The notes under the pieces: model-generated
Seen by the model: the letters and a program-made list of their open reading frames with translations, nothing else
Database searches by the model: none
Told to the model about the DNA's origin: nothing
Assembly (NCBI RefSeq): GCF_021018805.1
Contig: NW_026960607.1
Coordinates: forward strand, 2,482,501 to 2,546,500
Origin: Prinia subflava
Lineage: Eukaryota; Chordata; Aves; Passeriformes; Cisticolidae
DNA: 64,000 nt
Reading direction: 5' to 3'
Part shown: piece by piece, positions 38,559 to 51,025 of the stretch
Layout: each line of letters opens with the position of its first letter
Numbering within the stretch: the first letter of the stretch is position 1
Made by a program: the position numbers and the translations under genes

Positions 38559-41500
38559 ATTTTTGGAGTTATGAGTAGAAATACAGCAACTTTTAAAAAT
38601 AATTGATAATTATTAATCTGTAACCATATACTACACTATATAAATAAATTAACCTGCTGAATTTTCATATCTCATCTTATATATATACTATATAATCAGA
38701 GGAGAAGTGTCTCCCTCAGAAAAGACACAAAAAATCCCTGGAAAACATGTATGTTTTAAAAATACCTCACAACTCTGACACATGTATTAACACTGAAACA
38801 ATCAAAATACATTTTTGGTTTCTATAGAGTTGTAGAGCATAATGCGTAACAGAGTCAATTATCCTTTACTGTCTCTGCTAAGGAAGCACTTTCACCTCAT
38901 TAAAACTCCTGTGAGAGTTTAGTCCATGGGAAAAAAAAAATCTGTCCCAAAGCACTTTTCAAGCACCTAATTTCTGTTAAAACTCAGTGAAAGGAAGAAA
39001 TAAACATGAAGACTGTTGGTTTAATCTACAGACTTTATCACACAGTTTCCAGAAATAAAAGCAATGTGTGGGCAACGTGGTTTCTGCCAGATTACAACCT
39101 ATTGGGAATCACATGCTCCAGAGGGGATAGAAGAAATTATAGCTCCAAAGAGATGTTACAGACCTCTGTCCCTTCTGCCAGCATCCATTATATCTGCTCT
39201 CAGATTTGAAATCCTTTTGTACACTGGCCATTTGCTTTTACCTCAAGGTCTTCTAGATACTGCCTTAGATTTTTTACTAACATTTGATCCTTTGCAGCAA
39301 TGGAAGTGCAATAGATGTACTGTTGTGACAGAAGTGCACAAGAGTTATTGGCTATTGATGAGAGACGGGAAGACTGATTCGGTGATCAGAATTCGATTTT
39401 ACTCAGGTTTCCCAAAAGCTTATATACTATTTCAAACAGGTTAATAATTTCTACTACAATAATCAGGTTAAAAATCACACAGAAAACTCATGCATTTTAC
39501 AACAATTCTTTGCTTGCAGAAGTTGATTGAATCTTCTCTCTTCCCGTAAGCAGGTGTAATCCCATCTCCTGTAATTTTCACAGTTCTGTTTGTTCCTACC
39601 ATGGCATCTTGGTTATCAAACTAGCTATGCTAATCAAGTCTGTCTGACTCTCTGTCTTGTGTATTCCCATAAAGAGTCTCAGAGCTACAGGATCCAGACC
39701 ATCTTTATGTACTAACAAGTGCCAGTACCACACATTGTATTTCAGTGGTTGATAGAGCATCTTGGCATCTTCATGCAGGCAATTACTGTCCCCTAATCAC
39801 AGCCTGAACAGATTCACTGCTGGACTGGGAATACATTTACAATGTATAGAAAACCCATTTTTGCAGCTTGAGATCCTTACCATGTTGTAGTGAAATTAGT
39901 TAAAAGGATTTTATTTCAGGTCATTTTATAGTGATTTCAGCATGTCAAATAAGAACAGAACCATGATTCTAAAAATTTCAAGCTGAAAACTGTGCATAAA
40001 GAAGGAGCTGGTTATCCAAGAGTTAACCACTGTATGCCTAATTTTTAAGCAGTCACCCCACAAAGTAAAATCAAGGTCCTTTTTCAGGCACCCAGCATCT
40101 CCACTAGATGCATGAGACTGCCACCTTGTAATGGGAGTCAAAAATAGCCTGCATATAAACAGCAACAAGCTGCCTTGGGCTATCTTCAGCATTTTCTACA
40201 GGGAGTGGGTGGATGAAATCCTGGTTCTTGCAATTATCTGTTTAAATTTTCACTTCTGGGAAGAAAATATATATCTGCCTGTAGATACCTGCAGAGATAT
40301 TTTAAAAGAAATTTAGCTTTTTGAATACAAATGAAATATTGTTTTGTATAAATCAAGTATGCCCAATACTTTTTGTACAGCATGATAGAAACATTTGCCC
40401 AGAAATATGAAAGATTTGTGTTCAATTAATTCCTCTTCAACTGTTAATGAAATACTCCTCATAAATTGAAAACTTAATAGGACAAGGTTTTATACAGCTC
40501 TATTAAGCCATGAATAAATTTTCCCAACATTGTTCTGTGATTTAGGGAATGCTTATATCCTTTGATCTGTACTGAATATTTTGTAATCAAGACCTTCCAT
40601 TTTTATTGCAAAAATAATATGTATTCTCCTTTATAAAAGCAGTAAAGGCAGTAAATCACTATAAAAAATGGCAAACAGACTAAAACTTTGGAACAGTTAC
40701 ACATTTTGCAACATAAATACACTTTATATGCAATGATGTAACAATTTAGCATTTGCATATAATATTTTAAAATTAATAAAAACATCAAACATGATTAGAG
40801 ATATACAGCTAATATGCTCACTCCATTCATATTGCAGTCTTATGGAAAATTCAGCTGATGAACAGAACTCTACAGAGATAACAGTTTTCACTACCAATAG
40901 ATTTGATGGAACACAGCTGCAGCTTACCTGAAACCTTAATAATAGTTTCTAACACTAGTCAGCTCGAGTCATTCCAAATCTCATGCCAAAACCCCTAAAA
41001 CTATTGTGGTTGTACAAGTTTTCCATTCCATCTGATGAAGATGTTACATAATGCAAAAGATTTTCATTGTTAATTGTGTAAAACCAAAATACAGTAAGAA
41101 GCTCTTTACCCTAATGATTAATGTACTTACCTGAGAAAGCAGACCACCTCTGTTATGGTCCTTGTTATTTTGTATCTGACTCTAAATAGCAACAGGATAA
41201 AATACAAGTAGATAGACAATCTCCTTTCCAAGACCTGAAGTCAAACACCAGTATGCAAACATCAAATAGAAATCTCTAAGAACTGCTTCTACTTAAGGCA
41301 GCAGAGATACAACCTCCTTTACCAGTTGCCACAGAAACCTCCAGTTATTTCGAGTTACTAACAGACATATTTTTCCACCTCTGAAAGAGCAAAAAAATAA
41401 TAATCTAGTTGCCTGTGCTTAAACAGACTGGGTCAATGTCTTTCTGTAGTTTGATGCCATACATATCTTTGTTCTTTAGTTTTCCCTCAGTATGCAAAAA

Positions 41501-42329
41501 ATATTTAATTTTGCTTGTAAATACATAGTTAATGGATTTTTTTTACATTGCTAGAGTTAATCTATGTTTTCATAGAGTGCATTGGAAGTACCTACCTGTC
41601 ATATATGTATGAAAGTGTCAAATGTAGCAAGCAATGTCAATGGTATTCAAATACAATTTTTCCAAGTTTCTCTGAGGATTTTCTTAGGAGTGCAGTGGGA
41701 AAGCTTATACACCTTGAGCTTTTGCTAGCAGTTGTATCGGTAATTGGTCTGGAAGAAAAACAGCAATTGTTAAAATTAAACTAATAGCAGAACAGTAATA
41801 ATAGCTCTCAGCCTTCTTTTACAGAATATTTCATCAATAGATTAAGGGGATGCAAATAACAACACATCAATAAACTTGAAAATAGTAAAACTTTCTAGAA
41901 TTACCACAGCTGTGAATAGGAAAGGAAACCATAAAACAGAAAGGACAGCTAAGTAACTCACTAAGAACTGATACCATTCTGTAAACTGGGAAAAAGATGA
42001 AAACTTCTCAGTCCAAGATCTATAGATTATCTGAGGTCTTGATGAGGCAAACTACCTCACACTGAGAAGCTTGTCATTCTGCTTCCCTTATCTCAAGACT
42101 GCCAGAAGACTTGTAATATTCTGTCTCAAGATGCCAGCTCCTTAAACTTTTATTAGCCAGACAGGTAATAATGGAACACATTGTGTACAAACAGCTACTT
42201 GACCGGTGAGTGCCCCCAGCATCCCTTAAAATTTCAAAGGAATTTTGTTGGGAGTTTCCACCCCTGTGCACTGTGATTAATACACTTTTGCACCTGCGGC
42301 TGAGAAGCACATTGTGCTCTCATGCATTT

Positions 42330-42890
42330 ATCACAAAGGGCAAAGCTGTTTGATCTTTGCCAATAAACGCCGTGCCCGGGGTATTGATGTCTCTGTCCAC
42401 GTTACCTGAGAGCGGGCAGTGCCCTGGGAAAGGCGGTGCTGTCTGAGCCTGCCTCTTGCCAGGCCCTGTGCTCCTCAGACTCTGGTGTGTGAGGCGCTGA
42501 GGGGAAAACGTGGACGGGCTCTGGGTTTGGAGAAGCAGGCGGACGCCAGTGAATGCTGATAGTGCTGGAGGTGATGAGACGCCGGCCAGACCCGGCGAGA
42601 GTGGCTGCCCAGGTGGGGCAGGCAGGGTGAGGCTCTGTGGGGAGGGGCAGGGAGCGTTGAGCTGGCCGGCCTGTGCGGCGGCGGTGGCAGCGGGTGCCCA
42701 TGGGCCAAGCACGGCCTGCAGGATATGTTGATGTGCAGTGTGCCATGGAGCTGCGGCCACACCGCACCTGCAAGGCCCACAGCCGTGCCATGGTGCTGCG
42801 GCCCACAGCCGTGCCATGGTGCTGCGGCCACACTGCACCCGCGGGGCTCACCGCTGTGAGATGGCCTAGAGAAGGCCTTTCCACTGCCCG
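42330..42890. other. GC-rich, CpG-containing block
   Basis: This 560-bp block is far more GC-rich than the DNA on either side and contains many CpG dinucleotides. Long open frames run in several phases of the minus strand (172, 160 and 118 codons), as expected from few stop codons in GC-rich DNA rather than from a gene. At its left edge TTTGCCAATAAACG on the plus strand looks like a poly(A) signal region. It could be a CpG island or alternative first exon of palladin, or an inserted repeat such as an LTR end. I cannot decide from sequence alone. Confidence 0.5.
42774..42825. repeat. 26-bp perfect tandem repeat (two copies)
   Basis: Two identical 26-bp units beginning GGCCCACAGCCGTGCCATGG lie end to end. 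Degraded relatives of the unit occur on both sides, near 42740 and 42826. Confidence 0.9.
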
Positions 42891-44288
42891 GTTCTATTAA
42901 AATATTTAGGGCATGTTATCTAGTGGTGTCAAAGAAAAGAAATGAGGTGTCAACAAACTGAATTGACAGCCTTCTGTGGTTCAAGTAGAAAGGCCATTCC
43001 ACATTTTAGCATATGGGAATGTATACAACTAAGAAGTAAGGCAAGCCTGTGTTACAGCTGATTTTAGTACAAAAACTTAAGAAATCAGTTTCATGTTGAA
43101 TTAGGAAGCAAGAAGGAGATGAGTGAAAGTTAAAGAAGGTAGGACCGATGCAGTCTCATAAGGATAGAGAAAACAAGGATAGAATTTGTCAGTGTAGCAC
43201 ATAATTGAGATTTTATAGTCTAGCATGTAAAGATTTCAAATTATATCATAAGTTCAAGAAATCAAAGCTATATCACCTCAGTTTTACATAATTTTCTAAA
43301 GAAAAGAAGGGAAATAAATTAGAGTTAAAACACTCTACTGGAAAATCTGTGTCACAAAAGTAACGCTCTAACTTAAGCTGTTTGAAAGAAGAAAAGCAAC
43401 TCATTAATGTTAGATAGGTAATTTTTGTCCCCACTCTGCAAAGCAGAGTTAACACTAGTCTCTTTCTTAAAATTTTGTTTCAAGAAGTCCATATACAAGA
43501 CCTTTGCTCTAATTTTGTCTAGTTTTGATTTAAATGGTTTAAGTGTTACTCTCAGTTGATTTTGTCCTGTGTGCTGCACATTAGTCATATTCATTATGGC
43601 TTTGCCAATTCTTTTCTTTTAAATTAATTACACTTGTTATAACTACCTGTGCTGTATCTGAAAAATTACTCATCCCTCTATGCCCTGTGGAATATGGAAC
43701 TGCTTAATTCTAAGTGCTGCAGTCCTATTCACAGTAGAAATTTCCTGTACCTCTGTGAAGATTATATTTCAAACAGAGCTGATTTTTTCTTTTATATAAA
43801 AACTACTTGCACTTACACAAATCATAAAATTTCCATAGTTGAGCAGTGAGAAAAATGTTTTATAGCATCACATCATCCTTTAATGTTATATGTGCTGAGA
43901 TTTAGACTTTCCTCTTCATGAGGAAAATTATCTCTATTAGATCCATTTTAGCTGCAAGCCTATAGTGCAAATTTTACATGTTTATAGTCACAGCCAGTCA
44001 TGCATTTGGATTCCTTCTTAGCATGTGAAATATGCTTGATCTGAGCAGGCACAGACAGTGCTGAAGTTCAGTACCAGAGAAAAGCTTCTTTGTTTTCAAG
44101 GGGATTAACTTTGAAAAAATGAATGTGCTTCTTTCAACAAACTGTGAGATACTGATCTGTAGGAAAATCAATATTTACTTCTCTTTCTGTTTTTATCATA
44201 ATACAGCTTCACATTGCTTTACCTTTGTAACAGCGACTGCACGCTGTCTTTTGATTATGCCAGATGTATTCCTGTGGCCCATAGGAAG
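42891..44288. other. AT-rich intronic sequence, no gene seen
   Basis: Presumed palladin intron between the GC-rich block and the retroviral stack. No frame exceeds 75 codons and I saw no repeats. Confidence 0.65.
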
Positions 44289-44292
44289 ACTC

Positions 44293-44925
44293 TGACGCAC
44301 GGAAAAGACTCTAAAACTCAGAGGCAGAGCGAGTTTTATAGTAGGTATGTGGTTTATTCAGCGCTGGGCACGATGCGAGATAATTCTCAAAGGCACGCGC
44401 CCCTCGCTCACTTTACGTTTTTCTTTTATCCTCTGGAATGTTACATATGTATTGAGTTTCACAATACCCTCATGCATATTCATCCTTTGGCTCCCCCCCC
44501 TCTCCGCTTCGTATGCTAATTAGCTCATCAGTCTTTTGCGCCTGCGCAGTTGTCTCTCGTGGTGGTCTTGGGGGTCTCGGCAACGAAGGAAGAAGTCTTC
44601 CTCTCGACTCCTCTCGAAACGAACTTTTGACACTGCTGCCTTGCGCATGCTCACTGGTGCTCTGGTCACAGTTCAAGCTGTAAGGTCAGTTTTATCTGTC
44701 CCCAGGGGTGCAAGGTACCTGTTATCTTAGTATCTTTGGTTAACTTGCATTCTTATCTCCTGTTTTGGGTAAGCATTCTCCTTCTTATCAAGCATCCTTG
44801 CATTCTTACATACTTCTGTTTTTCTACTTCTAAGGGCAGCAATACATCATCTGAATGCCTCCTCTTTTAATGAACTTTTCTAATTTCTATGATTAATATA
44901 TTCTAATTTCCAATATCAGGTTTCA
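44293..44925 (-). mobile_element. 3' LTR of the outer provirus (633 bp)
   Basis: On the minus strand it runs from TGAAACCTGATATTGG to GTGCGTCA, with an AATAAA signal at 44353-44358 (complement). It is nearly identical to the copy at 60904-61524, but has an extra CTCCTCTCGAA-like segment. A purine tract (AAAAGGGGAGAC) abuts its inner edge. Confidence 0.93.
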
Positions 44926-44938
44926 GTCTCCCCTTTTC
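44926..44938 (-). other. Polypurine tract of the outer provirus
   Basis: GAAAAGGGGAGAC lies directly against the U3 start of the 3' LTR, the usual position of the plus-strand primer. Confidence 0.75.
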
Positions 44939-45051
44939 AATAAGGCAGTAAATTCTTTTACTTAGTACAAGTTCTAATCCTTACGATATGTGTCTCTCAA
45001 TGCCTTCCCATGTACTTGTGATAAAGAGGTTAATATTGCTACTTGTTGTAA

Positions 45052-47094
45052 CAGTTTCCAATTACAAATAAGCATTACAAAAGACAGCACTAAACTTATA
45101 CTAACTAATATTAGTAAGACAATGATGGGGTGACAATGTATTTATGATCCCAGTTGCGGTGGGTGACTATCCAAAGAATGAGTCCCACCAATTGTGACTT
45201 GCATCTTGTTTCACTCTTTGTAGAACCTTATTTATTTCCTTTGTGTCATGATGGACAGTAATTAAGGTTTTCTCCCCAGTCTCCTGAATACTTTTTAGAA
45301 TTTTAACAAGGTCCTGATGATTGATTAATTGTTTTATTAAAGTGAGATTCATCTCAGTAGGTGTGGGTGACAACTTGTGATGTATTGTCAGACTTAACTA
45401 GCTGGCGGGACACAACTGGTGCCAAACACAGAAAGTCACACCCTAGAATTTTAGCGAAGTTACAAATACAAAAGTTAGACTGATTCTTGCTAATCAAAGT
45501 TACATTATCCCTGTCTATTTTTATATAAGCACACGCAGTCCTTAGGCATACACAACCCTGACCAATATATACAAGTATAGTTTTTTGACTAGTATTTGGA
45601 TGAATTTCAAAATGACAGACACTTTGTTCATTATCAAGACATATATGTCGAGCATTGATTGTGTTACTTTCACAAATGAACCCCTGCTGTTCTCTGGTAA
45701 TGCAGGATTCTAGATTGATGGTTTGCCATTTCTTATTCACTCTCCGTGCCCATGTTCTGTGTTCTGAAGGGGAGAGCACTGATCTTTCATGATTCAGCCC
45801 TAGTGCTATAATGGGTGAATAACATAAACTGTGGCCTTGCGAATGGTGAGCACAAAGGCAGTAGCCATATTGGCAATTGGATCATAAGTGAAGTTTACCA
45901 AGGTCTACCAGGATTGAAATTTCTTTTCAAATTCAGTAGCATTTTCCCAGACAGCTTTTCGGATTTCCATTGGAAAGGCTCCATCACTTCCTTCTCTTAT
46001 CATCAGTGCAGCTGTTGATTGCAGCCACAGTTGTGCCTGTATACAGCTGAAAGTCAAAGATACATTACTCTGAGCCATACCAAGTGCATCTATAATTAAC
46101 CTATGGTCTTGGTCCTCTGCTTTTTCCTAACTTGGCAACACTTTTGAAACCTGCCACTGACTTGTTCCCAATGCCAACAAAGATGATTGTAAAGGTTGTT
46201 TTAATTTAGTTAGATCACTTGTTGCAGTGGCCAATTTATTCATTAATATTTCAGAATCAATTCCGTTTAGAACTCCTAGCCCTGTCCCCAATATTCCAGT
46301 CAGATCCCTTCGCATTCTGCTCTTGGTGTATGTCTGCCTTTGCAACCATGTTGTCCACCCTTCAAAGGATGTCTTTAGGAAGGAAGAGCAGGCTGGTTGA
46401 ACTTCAGAGATGTTAGTTTGCATTAGTAGTTCAACACGCTTAAGGGACCACTTTGGATTAAATAGCAATTGCTGTTGACCCATGTCCTTTATTACATATG
46501 GGCCTATTTCATAAATTTTGGGTCCAAACCTGGTTGGTGTGATTGGGGTTTGGGCTGGGGTGCTAGTATAAGTTGTAATGGGTTTAGTGGCATTTATTTT
46601 AAACTTGAAGGAGAGCCCAATATTGTCATGGGCCCAAAGACAGACCACCTCAACAGTTTGTACTAATGTAAAATTATACCAGCAGTCCAATTCACTTGAA
46701 CGACTACAAACTTCTGTGTGTTTGCCTGTGTGGGTGGTTGAAGTGCTAATTTGGATTGCCTTCTTATGAGCAGTTCCATTAATCAGCCTACATCCTATTC
46801 TAATTTCCTCTCCTATAGTCCCTTGGAGCGACTACAGCTTCTGTTTTTGCCACTGTTGTCTTTTATACACTTGGTTCTTATGCATGACTACAGTTGATAG
46901 GTTTACATTTTTTTTATATTAGAATACTCTTTCATGGATCCAGTGTATTGAACGAAAGCTTGGGACCAAGGCCATTCAGTATCATTCTGGCTAGAGGTAT
47001 TTCTCAGTTCTTGGACTGTGATTATGATTATGCACCAAGCAATTTTCTCAGCTGAGCTCTTGCAACTTAGATTATAGAACATCCTCAACCACAA
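45052..47094 (-). pseudogene. Broken env of the outer provirus
   Basis: Env pieces lie in several frames. The N-terminus starts at 47094, just after the integrase stop, with a hydrophobic signal-like stretch. A second segment (46690-46127) contains a furin-type RMRR site, then a Gly-rich hydrophobic fusion-peptide-like stretch and a heptad region. A third (45779-45354) is Cys-rich. A fourth (45373-45167) is helical with a WW pair near its end. A hydrophobic membrane span is readable in another frame at 45129-45052. The stops at 46127 and 45167 and the frame changes mean no intact glycoprotein can be made. I saw no CX6CC motif or LQNRRGLD-type stretch in these pieces, so the env does not look like a standard gammaretroviral one. 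Confidence 0.8.
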
Positions 47095-47099
47095 TGTAC

Positions 47100-50000
47100 T
47101 TATTTTGCTCGAGTGAATTTTAGTTTCAGTTCTTTATCACCCGGTGTTACTTTCAAGGGGGTCTCAGGAGCTTTCTTCACTCGGGAGTGGTGAATCCAGG
47201 CGTTCTGCTCTTGGATCTTAATTGCAGTAAAAGTGGTGAGAAGCACTTGGAACGGTCCTTCCCACTGCGGCTCCAAGGTTTTTTCTGTAAAAGACTTGAC
47301 ATACACATAATCCCCAGGTTGTATGTCATGCACTGTGGAATTGCATTTTATGGAAATGGTTTGCTCTCGTTCACCCCTGGAAAATGTATGGTTTATCCCA
47401 AGTCTGTACCCTCCCTGCAGTATCGTGTATCTGTAACTCTATTGGCTGGAGAATGTTACCGCACCCTCTTTGAACCTCTGTGTTAAGAGTGCAAACGCAG
47501 AGGTCTCGCTCTCTTTGCCCTTCTTCCCCCTGGAGGTCTCCAGACGCTCCCCTTCCCTCTCCCCCCTTCCCTTCCCCCTCTCCCACGGGACCATGCTCCC
47601 TGCCTGGAATGAGACTTTGAATAAACCCTCATCTGATCAGCACCCCACCAGCGTCTGAAGTCTCTTTGCCTGCCAGCATGGGAACACCCACGATCATAGG
47701 ACCCCGGGGGTCTCCTGGGGGGCACTCCCCAGGGACCCCCCAAAATTTAAACTACAACAATGCACTGGCCCATCTAGCCCTCTGCTTTGAGTTCTAGCTG
47801 TGTTACTCAATTTTTCTAAGCTGTGTGCCTAAGGCTATCATGTACGCAGTCAGCCTTTCTTCTCTAATTTGGGTGGATACCCCTTTTTGCACACTATATG
47901 GTCTCTCATAAAGCATTTCGAAGGGGCTCAGCTTTTTTTTAGTTCTGGGCTTAGTCCGAATTCACAGCAATGCTAAGGGGAGGGACTGGGGCCAAGGTAA
48001 ATTAGCCTCTTGCCCTAGCCTCACCATTTGTTGTTTAATCAGATGGTTCATTTTTTCAACTTGGCCACTTGACTGGGGACGGTATGGCGTATGAAGTTCC
48101 CAGTTTATGCCCAGATGCTGACTGATCTGTTGAACTATCTTTGAAATGAAATGCGGTCCCGTCTGAAGATATTGTGGCTGGAACTCCAAAGCGTGGTATT
48201 ATTTCTTGCAGTAACACCTTGGTTACCTCCCGGGCTTTGGCAGTTCTGGTGGGGAAAGCTTCTGGCCATCCTGAAAAGGTGTCTGTTAGCACCAACAAAT
48301 ATCGATACCCCCCTTGGTAATTCCGAAAAATCAATTGGCCACTGCTGACCGGGTCCGTGGCCCTTTCCAATTTGGCCAAGGTTTGGTTTAGGGGTATTCT
48401 TAGGGTTAGTCTGGAGGCAAAGTTCACACTGCCGGGCCACTTGGGTGATAGTGGCATATAAATTCCTGGCAGTGATCTTTCCAATCAAATAATTATACAA
48501 AGCATCAATTCCTCAGTGTGTTTTCTGATGTTCTTCCCTTACTAATGGCCACAGTAAATGGGAGGGGATAACCAATTTCCCTCCTTCTGTAATAGCCCAT
48601 CCCTCTTGGTTATATGTTCCCTTTTGGTCTTCAATTAGCTCTTTATCCTTTTTATTGTACACTGGCTTACCTTCGGGGGAGATTTGGCCATCGGGAATCA
48701 GGGCTCCTTCTACTATCACCTCACCTTTTGCTGCTTCTTTTGCCTCTCTGTCCGCCAGCTCGTTTCCCTCTTCCAATTCTGAGCTCACCTTTTGATGTGC
48801 CTTAATGTGCATGATTGCCACCTTTTCAGGCAGTTGAACTGCTTCCAGCAGTTGTATTATTTCTCATGCATGTTTAATGTTCTTCCCTTGTGAATTTAAC
48901 AGTCCTCTTTCTTTCCAAATAGCTCCATGAGCATGCACGACCCCGAATGCATAGCGGGAATCCATGTAGATATTTATTCTCTTTTCTTTTGACAATTCTA
49001 ATGCACGGGTTAGGGCAATTATTTCCGCCTTCTGTGCAGAGGTACCTGCTGGTAATGGTGCTGATTCCATTAGGTCTCTGGATGTAGTGACTGCATACTC
49101 TGCATGTCGTTTTCCATCGCTGACATAACTGCTTCCATCAGTGAACCAGGTTTCTGCATCATCCAAAGGGGTGTCCTTCAGTTCTGAGCAGCTGGAGTAG
49201 GTGGCTTCAATGGTCTCCAGGCAATCGTGATGAATCGTCTCTCCTTGGTTCCCATTAAGGAAAGAAGCTGGCTTGACAATGTTAGTCACCACTATCTCTA
49301 CATCATCTTGTTCTACCACGGTAGCTTGGTATTTCAGAAACCGTTGTGGGGAAAGCCAGTGGCCTCCCTTTGTTTCCAGTACTGAGGATACCGTATGAGA
49401 CACCAGCACAGTCTTACGGGTTTCCTGAATGTTCAGTACCACTGCAGCCACTGCCCTGAGGCAACTGGCCATCCTTTAGCTGCTGCATCCAATTGCTTAG
49501 AAATATAAGCAACTGCCCTTCTATATGGACCCAGGTCCTGAGCCAGTATTCCCAGGGCAATTCCCTGTTTCTCGTGAGAGAAGAGAAAAAATGGTTTACT
49601 CATGTCTGGCAATCCTAAAGCTGGAGCTGACATGAGGGCCTTTTTCAGCTGACCAAAGGCCTGTGTGGCTTCCTTTGTCCATTGGAGGTCTCTGCTTCCT
49701 TTTGCAATGAGCACATACAAAGGTTTCACGAGTAATCTGTAGTTGTAAATCCATAGTCTGCACCATCTCGTCATGCCCAGGAAGGTTCTCAGTTCTTTTA
49801 TTGTCTGGGGTTTCAGGGTTTGGCATATTGATTCTATGCGTTCTCTTCCCAGAGTCCGTTGCCCAGCACTGATCTCATAGCCCAGGTAGGTCACCTTTTG
49901 TTTCACTACCTGAGCCTTTTTCTTAGTCACTCTGTACTCCTGAAGCTTCAAAAAGTTTAGGAGGCTTACCGTCCAGGCTACACACTCTTCTTCTGTTGGG

Positions 50001-51025
50001 GTAGCTATTAGGATGTCATCCACATACTGCAACAATCTCCCTTCTCCTGGTGGAGCTTCCCAGGATTCCAAATCTTTTGCAAGTTGTTCTTCAAACAGAG
50101 TGGGGCTATTTTTGTAACCTTGCAGTAATACGGTCCATGTGAGCTGAGTTTTGCGTCCGCTTTTGGGATTCTCCCATTCAAATGCGAAAATTTTCTGGCT
50201 GGCTTTGTGGAGAGGGAGGCAAAAGAAGGCATCCTTCAAATCTAAAACAGTAAACCAAGTTAGCTCTGGTGTCAAACACATTAACAAGGTATATGGGTTA
50301 GCTACCACAGGGTAGACATCCTCAGTTCTCTTACTGACAGCCCGTAAATCCTGCACCACCCGGTATGAGCCATCAGGTTTGCAGACAGGCAGGATAGGAG
50401 TGTTAAAATCAGATTGGCACTCCTTCAGCAACCCGAGCTGAAAGAAATTTTCAATTATCGGGCTAATTCCTTCTCTGTCTTCTTTTCTTAAGGGATACTG
50501 CTTGATTCTGACTGGTTGTTTTCCTTCCTTGAGCTTAATTTGTATTGGAGATGCATTTCTTGCCCTTCCTGGTACATTGGAGGCCCATACGCCTGGAAAC
50601 ACTTGGTTCAGTATTTCCTCACTAATTTCTTCTTTAATCTCAATAGCTGTCAGTATTAAGCTTAATACTTCTCTATATTTCTGCTCATTTACCTCCAGAG
50701 TAACCTCTCCATTTTTAAACGAGATGGTTGCCTCTAATTTCTCCAACAGGTCTCTCTCTAGGAGCGAATCCGGGAAGTTGGGCATGTATAGAAATTTATG
50801 GATGCCCCACTGTTTCCCATATTTGTATTCAAGTGGCTTGCAAAAGTATGCTATTTCAGGTTGGCCAGTTGCTCCCTGCACTCTAACCCAGTCATTCCCC
50901 ACTGGCACCAAAGCTTTATTCAAAACTGAAAGGGTTGCCCCTGTGTCTACCATAAATTTCACCTCCTTCCCCTCCTTCCCCAGTTTCATTTTTATAAACA
51001 GTGGATCTCCTGGGGTGAGGCCTCC
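47100..51025 (-). pseudogene. Broken pol of the outer provirus (protease, RT, RNase H, integrase)
   Basis: The frame continues directly from gag after its TGA. Counting from the Met at 50989, the protease motif DTGA is at residues 15-18 and the reverse transcriptase YVDD is at 322-325. The usual LPQG motif reads LLQG. RNase H (WFTDGSS, DSRYAF) follows after a frameshift near 49440-49470. Integrase pieces come next: the catalytic core shows WPIDF, a later SSD and SGQVEKMN, spread over three frames with shifts near 48320 and 48160. In-frame stops lie at 48864-48866 and 48513-48515. A C-terminal integrase segment (47333-47100) lies beyond the solo LTR insertion. The domain order is that of a gammaretrovirus. 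It cannot encode a full polyprotein. Confidence 0.9.
47334..47759 (+). mobile_element. Solo LTR (426 bp) inserted in the outer provirus integrase
   Basis: It runs from TGTGGAATTGC to CTACAACA, with a perfect 6-bp duplication, ATGCAC, at 47328-47333 and 47760-47765. An AATAAA signal lies at 47620-47625 in plus orientation, and a strong GC hairpin (GACCCCGGGGGTC and following) lies near its 3' end. Integrase sequence of the outer provirus resumes on both sides. The 6-bp duplication marks a different integrase type from the host provirus. Confidence 0.92.

Larger units (their letters stand above)
35161..42329. other. AT-rich intronic sequence upstream of the palladin exon
   Basis: Presumed intron between the coding exon and an upstream exon outside the window or unrecognised. 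The longest frame (39064-39444, plus, 126 codons) shows no recognisable domain. The region holds a 23-bp tandem duplication (36215-36260) and a short CR1 tail (38527-38558). Confidence 0.6.

Noticed and set aside
42320..42884. Three overlapping minus-strand frames of 118-172 codons
   Set aside because: They overlap in different phases in GC-rich, partly tandem-repeated DNA with no domain similarity.
45167..47094. A captured functional env (syncytin-like) gene
   Set aside because: Stops at 46127 and 45167 and at least three frame changes prevent a full protein.
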